From NCBI GenBank assembly GCA_051745935.1, contig JBNJEM010000445.1, forward strand, positions 1 through 6,739: a stretch of DNA of 6,739 bases, given 5' to 3'. Made by a program: the position numbers and the translations under genes. The notes under the pieces are model-generated. The model worked only from the letters and a program-made list of their open reading frames with translations. It searched no databases and was not told the origin of the DNA. The DNA comes from JBNJEM01 sp051745935. Lineage in GTDB: Bacteria > Planctomycetota > Planctomycetia > Pirellulales > Pirellulaceae. The stretch's first letter is position 1, and every line of letters starts with the position of its first letter. This document shows, piece by piece, positions 6,522 through 6,739 of this stretch.

Positions 6522-6545
6522 GTAGCCGTTCACGGGTGCCGCTAC
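6522..6545. repeat. Small GTAGC/GCTAC inverted pair beside the large inverted repeat
   Basis: GTAGC (6522-6526) and GCTAC (6541-6545) form a 5-bp inverted pair. The same pentamers form the inner ends of the large inverted repeat arms (6611-6615 and 6648-6652), suggesting a related, smaller module next to it. Confidence 0.3.
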
Positions 6546-6573
6546 ACGGCCTGGACACGCAAGGCCCGCATGG

Positions 6574-6689
6574 ATGCCACGGGCTTGTCCCGTGGTGGTT
6601 CACGTTCCCCGCTACAAACTGGTCAGAAACACTACTCCTGGCCGTCGGTAGCGTGGAACGTAACGGACCACGGGACAAGCCCGTGGCAT
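6574..6689. repeat. Large inverted repeat with 42-bp arms, REP-doublet or MITE-like
   Basis: The left arm (6574-6615) and the reverse complement of the right arm (6648-6689) agree at 37 of 42 positions, the outer 23 being identical. A 32-base centre (6616-6647) separates them. Each arm itself contains an exact 7-bp palindrome, CCACGGG and CCCGTGG around CTTGT, so the whole is a nested cruciform of two hairpins facing each other. This is the architecture of paired REP elements or of a small non-autonomous transposon. It encodes nothing, and no target-site duplication is obvious. No T-run follows, so a plain terminator role is less likely, although the RNA would fold strongly. Confidence 0.85.
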
Positions 6690-6739
6690 TTGCACCCGGC
6701 AAAGCCCTTTTTCAAGATGTGCAACGGAAGTGCGAACGT

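Larger units (their letters stand above)
6152..6739. other. Intergenic right end with repeats
   Basis: No convincing gene follows the aldo/keto reductase. The frames that cross this stretch run through the inverted repeat at 6574-6689 and show no family motif. Apart from that element and the GGTTGGT-type tract at 6191-6214, I see nothing definite. A segment around 6370-6390 resembles a tRNA T-arm by its GGTTTGAACCC core, but no acceptor or anticodon stem accompanies it. Confidence 0.55.

Noticed and set aside
6453..6739. Open plus-strand frame running off the right edge
   Set aside because: It passes straight through the large inverted repeat, lacks a ribosome binding site and shows no protein family features.

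Overview
The window suggests a GC-rich chromosome of an uncultivated bacterium from the Planctomycetes/PVC or Hydrogenedentes type. Two things point there: an exported tandem FAD-oxidoreductase, and a Tat-type-signal aldo/keto reductase beside sugar-hydrolase debris. This placement is inference from gene style only. No rRNA, tRNA or housekeeping marker is present to confirm it.

Layout, left to right. Positions 1-447 (minus) hold part of a GH43-like glycosidase with no start codon, a decayed or truncated gene running off the left edge. Positions 448-933 carry no convincing gene but contain copy A of a 105-bp dispersed repeat (669-773). Positions 934-3873 (minus) are the main gene, a 979-residue exported protein with two FAD-oxidoreductase modules and a helical C-terminal tail. 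Its upstream region (3874-4080) carries a good ribosome binding site, a plausible promoter and two palindromes built on GTTAC/GTAAC half-sites, whose centres are 50 bp apart. Directly behind it lies a short fragment of an IS91-type transposase (4080-4214, minus).

Positions 4215-5062 are a graveyard. They hold an unrecognised open frame (4454-4705), a perfect hairpin (4718-4738), copy B of the 105-bp repeat (4815-4919) and a coding-looking tail in another frame (4921-5007). Positions 5090-6151 (plus) encode an aldo/keto reductase-fold protein with a Tat-like leader, in which three of the four classical catalytic residues are replaced. The right end (6152-6739) is intergenic. It holds a short GGTTGGT-type tandem repeat and a large inverted repeat with 42-bp arms (6574-6689).

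Only two genes look intact: the FAD protein and the aldo/keto reductase. They point away from each other across about 1.2 kb of transposon and gene debris, so they are not one operon. Both appear to act outside the cytoplasm, and both families occur in polysaccharide or sugar-derivative metabolism of such bacteria, which would fit the neighbouring GH43 remnant. No complete new system is visible. The most interesting signals are the two-operator promoter, the reductase fold without its catalytic tetrad, and the pair of repeats bracketing the FAD gene and transposase fragment.
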